A stretch of DNA of 5,455 nucleotides, taken from Ruminococcus flavefaciens. GTDB taxonomy: Bacteria > Bacillota > Clostridia > Oscillospirales > Ruminococcaceae. Positions 4,869-5,455 of the stretch are shown here, in pieces (the first letter of the stretch is position 1; every line of letters begins with the position of its first letter). A program made the translations under genes and the position numbers. The stretch is from contig CADBAC010000165.1 in NCBI GenBank assembly GCA_902792495.1, positions 1 through 5,455 on the forward strand, written 5' to 3'. Under the pieces are notes generated by a model. It was not told where the DNA came from. It did not search any database and saw only the letters and a list, made by a program, of their open reading frames with translations.

Positions 4869-5227
4869 TAACGCCAGAAGAGTATCTCATGCAGATTAAG
4901 GACATCGGCCTGCGCATCAAATCCCTGGAAGGAGAGCTCCACGACACAGAAGCCGAGGAAGATACAGAGTACGCCGAAGAGCTCAGCGCAAGGATAAGCG
5001 CAGACATTGCACGCTACAAGGAGCTGAGACTCAGGATCAGAGACGAGATACAGCAGATAGGCGACAATCGTCTGAGCTGTCTCCTCACAGAGTACTACGT
5101 TCGCGGCAAGACGTGGGAAATGGTTGCAGAAGCTATCGGAGTAAAAGATGCTAAATGGGTAAGGACACGCCTGCACGAGAAGGCGTTAAAGCTTTTTGCA
5201 GGCACTTTCCCGAAATATTTTTTATAG
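4865..5227 (+). CDS. DUF1492/sigma-region-4-like phage transcription regulator
   Basis: 120 aa from ATG 4865, with GGAGG (4851-4855) nine bases upstream, overlapping the previous stop. The N-terminal half (about 8-65) is a charged antiparallel coiled coil. The C-terminal half (70-112) has the shape of a sigma-70 region 4 helix-turn-helix: L-T-E-Y-Y-V-R-G-K-T-W-E-M-V-A-E-A-I-G-V, then W-V-R-T-R-L-H-E-K-A-L as recognition helix. Proteins of this layout (DUF1492, RinA/ArpU-like) sit at the end of the early region in Firmicute phages and activate late genes, usually just before the terminase small subunit. That role fits the promoter-like sequence 27 bases past its stop, but is inferred. Its last codons and stop lie in a terminator-like hairpin. 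Confidence 0.75.
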   Translation: MITPEEYLMQIKDIGLRIKSLEGELHDTEAEEDTEYAEELSARISADIARYKELRLRIRDEIQQIGDNRLSCLLTEYYVRGKTWEMVAEAIGVKDAKWVRTRLHEKALKLFAGTFPKYFL

Positions 5228-5237
5228 TGCCCTTTTT
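5201..5237 (+). terminator. possible intrinsic terminator at the end of the operon
   Basis: GGCACT (5201-5206) and AGTGCC (5226-5231) form a perfect 6-bp stem, followed at once by C and five T (5233-5237). The loop is large (19 bases, AT-rich), so it is weaker than a classical terminator. It overlaps the last codons and the TAG stop (5225-5227) of the regulator gene. Its position between that gene and a promoter-like sequence makes sense as the end of the early operon. Confidence 0.45.
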
Positions 5238-5253
5238 AAACCGTTTATCACCC

Positions 5254-5282
5254 TTGAAAACAAACGCGAAATACGGTACAGT
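5254..5282 (+). promoter_or_regulatory. candidate sigma-70-type promoter (possible late promoter)
   Basis: TTGAAA (5254-5259, five of six matches to TTGACA) is separated by exactly 17 bases from TACAGT (5277-5282, four of six to TATAAT). Transcription would begin near 5289. It lies directly after the terminator-like hairpin and the sigma-like regulator gene, where the phage late promoter is expected. There is no TGn extended -10, and whether the regulator acts here is inference. Confidence 0.42.
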
Positions 5283-5323
5283 AAAACTAAGGAAAGCAGG
5301 CGGATATAACAGGGTAGGCTTTC

Positions 5324-5371
5324 GCACAGCGGTCTTGACTTTGTCTGTCTTGTTTCTCGGGGCTGCTGTGC
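5324..5371. repeat. long inverted repeat with pyrimidine-rich loop
   Basis: GCACAGC (5324-5330) pairs perfectly with GCTGTGC (5365-5371). In RNA the stem extends inward through GGTC/GGCT (5331-5334 with 5361-5364, two G-U pairs) to about 11 bp. The loop of about 26 bases is U/C-rich (UUGACUUUGUCUGUCUUG and on). No U-run follows, so it is not a terminator. Confidence 0.45.
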
Positions 5372-5419
5372 TGGCTTCCGCCGTTTCTACACATCTCTTT
5401 TCGGTTCCCTAATGTATCA

Positions 5420-5439
5420 GCGGATGCAACAGCGTCCGC
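5420..5439. repeat. 8-bp hairpin with AACA tetraloop
   Basis: GCGGATGC (5420-5427) and GCGTCCGC (5432-5439) pair over eight positions (one G-U in RNA, one mismatch in DNA) around the loop AACA. It is very GC-rich and has no U-run after it. It could be a leader structure, or part of a packaging (pac/cos) site, if the next gene is terminase as expected. Confidence 0.45.
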
Positions 5440-5455
5440 GAATGGCAGATTAGAG

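Larger units (their letters stand above)
5283..5455 (+). other. untranslated leader, no gene supported
   Basis: This stretch to the window edge has no supported start codon. The ATGs at 5412, 5424 and 5441 share one frame that stops at 5451-5453. The frame open through 5155-5412 has no start with a ribosome binding site. Two strong potential RNA hairpins are present (5324-5371 and 5420-5439). The likely reading is the 5' leader of a late transcript, whose first gene lies beyond the window. Confidence 0.4.

Noticed and set aside
4847..5176. 109-aa minus-strand open frame
   Set aside because: Opposite the sigma-region-4-like regulator, whose helix-turn-helix is clear; the peptide has no recognisable domain.
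5155..5412. 85-aa + strand frame ending in a hydrophobic segment (AVLTLSVLFLGAAVLASAV)
   Set aside because: Its ATG is inside the regulator gene with no ribosome binding site. The only restart (GTG 5227) also lacks one, and the region reads better as terminator, promoter and leader. It could matter if relatives conserve the peptide.
1..5455. CRISPR array, tRNA, rRNA or insertion sequence
   Set aside because: No regularly spaced repeats, no cloverleaf or acceptor-stem pattern, and no transposase motifs or paired terminal repeats were seen on either strand.

Overview
The window looks like the end of the early/replication half of a tailed-phage or prophage genome from a low-to-mid-GC Firmicute. 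The nearest feel is the gut clostridia (Ruminococcus/Oscillospiraceae-like), judged from protein style, strong AGGAGG ribosome binding sites and heavy use of AGA/AGG arginine codons. All thirteen genes I support are on the + strand. They are packed with stop/start overlaps or gaps of a few bases, apart from one 115-base gap. No structural, lysis or integrase gene lies in the window, and I could not run a database search, so 'phage' rests on gene families and layout.

Left part (1-2349): a 5'-truncated DUF3102-type coiled-coil protein with a very acidic tail; a Lar-like zinc-ribbon protein; a Cys-containing coiled-coil protein; a conserved-looking 105-aa protein; a small two-knuckle zinc ribbon; and a small single-span membrane protein. 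Middle (2361-3078): four very small genes, namely a 59-aa protein with six cysteines, a DUF3850 (ASCH/PUA-like) protein, a 26-aa micro-ORF and a 60-aa second Lar-like zinc ribbon. These read as the accessory cargo (host takeover or anti-restriction) common in such phages.

Right part (3194-5227): an HUH rolling-circle-type Rep endonuclease, a VRR-NUC nuclease read from a TTG start inside the end of rep, a 181-aa protein of unknown function, and a DUF1492/sigma-region-4-like protein that probably switches on the late genes. The rep gene is preceded by the only sizeable gap, which carries three adjacent inverted repeats, one of them a convincing intrinsic terminator for the opposite strand.

The last 228 bases carry no gene I can support. 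They begin with a terminator-like hairpin overlapping the end of the regulator gene, followed by a good promoter match (TTGAAA-17-TACAGT) and a leader with two strong potential hairpins. The next gene, probably terminase small subunit by analogy with related phages, must start beyond the window. The most interesting points are the rep/nuclease pair with its possible origin and antisense terminator, the row of micro-genes, and the promoter/leader just after the putative late regulator.
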